Assembly: GCA_024196135.1 (NCBI GenBank) | Contig: JAMQCK010000486.1 | Location: 1 to 21,639 of the forward strand | Direction: 5' to 3' | Length of the DNA stretch: 21,639 bases | Source of the DNA: Pleurotus ostreatus/Saccharomyces cerevisiae fusant | Lineage: Eukaryota; Opisthokonta | Shown: positions 20,400 through 21,639 of the stretch, piece after piece | Numbering within the stretch: position 1 is the first letter of the stretch | Layout of the letters: the number at the start of each line of letters is the position of its first letter | Program-made: the position numbers and the translations under genes | The notes under the pieces: generated by a model | What the model was told of the DNA's origin: nothing | What the model saw: the letters and a program-made list of their open reading frames with translations, nothing else | Database searches by the model: none

Positions 20400-20457
20400 T
20401 TCAACTTTCAACTCCGTCGGAACCCTTCTCTTCCGCTCCGCCACCTTCCTCGTCATC
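20400..20457 (+). promoter_or_regulatory. Pyrimidine-rich 5' region of DPH5
   Basis: The 58 bases before the DPH5 ATG are rich in C and T ('cccttctcttccgctccgcc', 'ttcctcgtcatc'), the usual look of core promoters and 5' leaders of constitutively expressed basidiomycete genes. No TATA box is seen. Confidence 0.45.
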
Positions 20458-21573
20458 ATGTTCTACATCATCGGCCTCGGCCTCTGCGATGAAAAGGACA
20501 TCACTGTCCGTGGATTGGAGGTAGGTCTCATTGTATCATCGTCATGGTTCAAATAGGGTCTAACGAGAACACTCTAATGATCAGGCCGTGAAGTCCTCCT
20601 CTCGCGTCTATCTGGAGGCGTATACCAGCATTTTGATGGTCCAGAAGGAGAGACTGGTCTGTAGAATCTGCTAGCGACCTCCCGCTCGCCAAGACTGATG
20701 CGGTCTCGCAAGGAAGCCTTCTATGGCAAGGAGCTGATCCTTGCCGATCGCGACATGGTCGAGACTGAAAGCGATGAGATACTGCGCGATGCAGATAAGG
20801 AAGATATTTCGCTCCTGGTTGTTGGAGACCCCTTCGGGTAGGCGAATCATTCATCTCTGTACACGGTTCAGCCTGATCTTGAGCCCCTCTGGCAGCGCGA
20901 CGACGCACACGGACATAATTCTTCGTGCGCGGGCTCTCGGAGTACCCACACGGGTGGTACACAATGCGTCAATCATGAACGCGGTGGGCGCTTGTGGCTT
21001 GCAACTATACAACTTCGGGCAGACGGTCTCCCTGGTATTCTTCACCGAGACGTGGAAGCCGGATAGCTTCTATGACCGTATCAAGGACAATGCGGACCTT
21101 GGCCTACATACTCTCGTCCTCCTTGACATCAAAGTCAAGGAGCAGAGCGAAGAGAACCTCGCCAGGTGAGTGCCTCCCCTCACTTCTCAACTATGCCACC
21201 TGCTCACCGGCCACGAAGGGGCCGCAAAATTTACGAACCGCCACGCTACATGTCGATCCCGCAGGCCGTATCGCAACTGCTCGAAATCGAGGAGAAACGC
21301 CAGACAGGCACGCTCGCTGCCGATACCACCCTCGCTATTGCGGTCTCCCGCGTCGGTGGAGGAGAGGGGAACGAGCGTATCGTGGCAGGTACCCTCGCTG
21401 AGCTCGCTGCGCAACCAGCAGAGACGTTCGGTGAACCGCTTCACAGCCTCGTCATTGTGGGCAAGCGGCTGCATCACTTGGAGGTCGCGTACGCGGAGAC
21501 GTTTGCGGTCAGCAGAGATTCGTGGCGAGGCGTCGCACAGTCGGCATACGGGTGTGCGCTGGATGAGTCCTAG
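20458..21573 (+). CDS. DPH5: Diphthine methyl ester synthase (DPH5), 5 exons, 294 aa
   Basis: The enzyme uses S-adenosylmethionine to methylate the modified histidine of translation elongation factor 2 during diphthamide synthesis in the cytosol. Exons: 20458-20520, 20585-20656, 20713-20837, 20896-21165, 21219-21573. Introns are 53-64 nt; the second has the less usual donor GTCTGT but keeps the frame. The start [20 protein letters not shown] is the conserved SAM/tetrapyrrole methylase N-terminus. Then come [14 protein letters not shown] (49-62), VVGDPFGATTHTD (81-93), [20 protein letters not shown] (109-128), [42 protein letters not shown] and [15 protein letters not shown]. Length fits the ~285-300 aa family. 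All motifs are intact and the gene appears functional. A downstream gene starts or ends close by; 66 bases remain in the window. Confidence 0.96.
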
Positions 21574-21639
21574 CGTATTTTCTTGTCGGAAAATGTCCAA
21601 TACCAAAGGTGCAACGCTCGACAAACCCGACTTTCTGCC
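21574..21639. other. 3' flank of DPH5 at window edge
   Basis: Too short to interpret. Both strands are open here; an ATG at 21593 (plus) or the tail of a convergent minus-strand gene are both possible. Confidence 0.3.

Noticed and set aside
21593..21639. ATG start of a further plus-strand gene (MSNTKGATLDK)
   Set aside because: Only 15 codons are visible and it lies 20 bases after the DPH5 stop, within its likely 3' untranslated region; a convergent minus-strand gene is equally possible.

Overview
This is a eukaryotic, almost certainly filamentous basidiomycete (Agaricomycete-type) window. Genes are split by many 44-65 nt introns with GT..AG ends and CTRAY-like branch points. There is a tandem pair of basidiomycete-style seven-helix membrane proteins, plus a recognisable fungal diphthamide gene. 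No tRNA, rRNA, CRISPR array, intact transposon or virus is visible.

Layout. (1) 1-1278 is the 3' part of a multi-exon membrane protein gene whose first exon lies outside the window. (2) 1279-4950 is gene-poor. (3) 4951-5673 holds a broken copy of a mitochondrial phosphatidylglycerophosphatase (GEP4-type HAD phosphatase) with several frame breaks. (4) 5674-6908 is gene-poor, with at best a weak P-type ATPase-like relic. (5) 6909-8350 is a complete paralogue of gene 1 (8 exons, 359 aa) with matching intron positions and a homologous 3' flank. (6) 8630-11942 is a duplicated non-coding region: two versions of a ~150 bp tandem repeat array, each led by the same G-rich block and closed by the same flank. 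(7) 12804-15979 is a 7-exon alpha/beta hydrolase of the hormone-sensitive-lipase type with a long disordered tail (960 aa). (8) 16287-17223 (minus) is a small multi-exon gene with a C2-like domain. (9) 17724-18986 is a nuclear, acidic/basic, CDK-site- and D-box-bearing protein with two FGF motifs and a sororin-like C-terminus. (10) 19135-19718 (minus) is a 3-exon NTF2/SnoaL-like protein. (11) 20458-21573 is DPH5, diphthine methyl ester synthase, 5 exons, 294 aa.

The right half (12.8-21.6 kb) is compact and looks like conserved housekeeping sequence. The left half (1-12 kb) is an unstable accessory region: gene duplication, a dead GEP4 copy and expanding repeats. No operon-like pathway is evident; the genes look functionally independent. 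All exon coordinates were derived by hand from splice signals and reading frame and have not been checked against transcripts.
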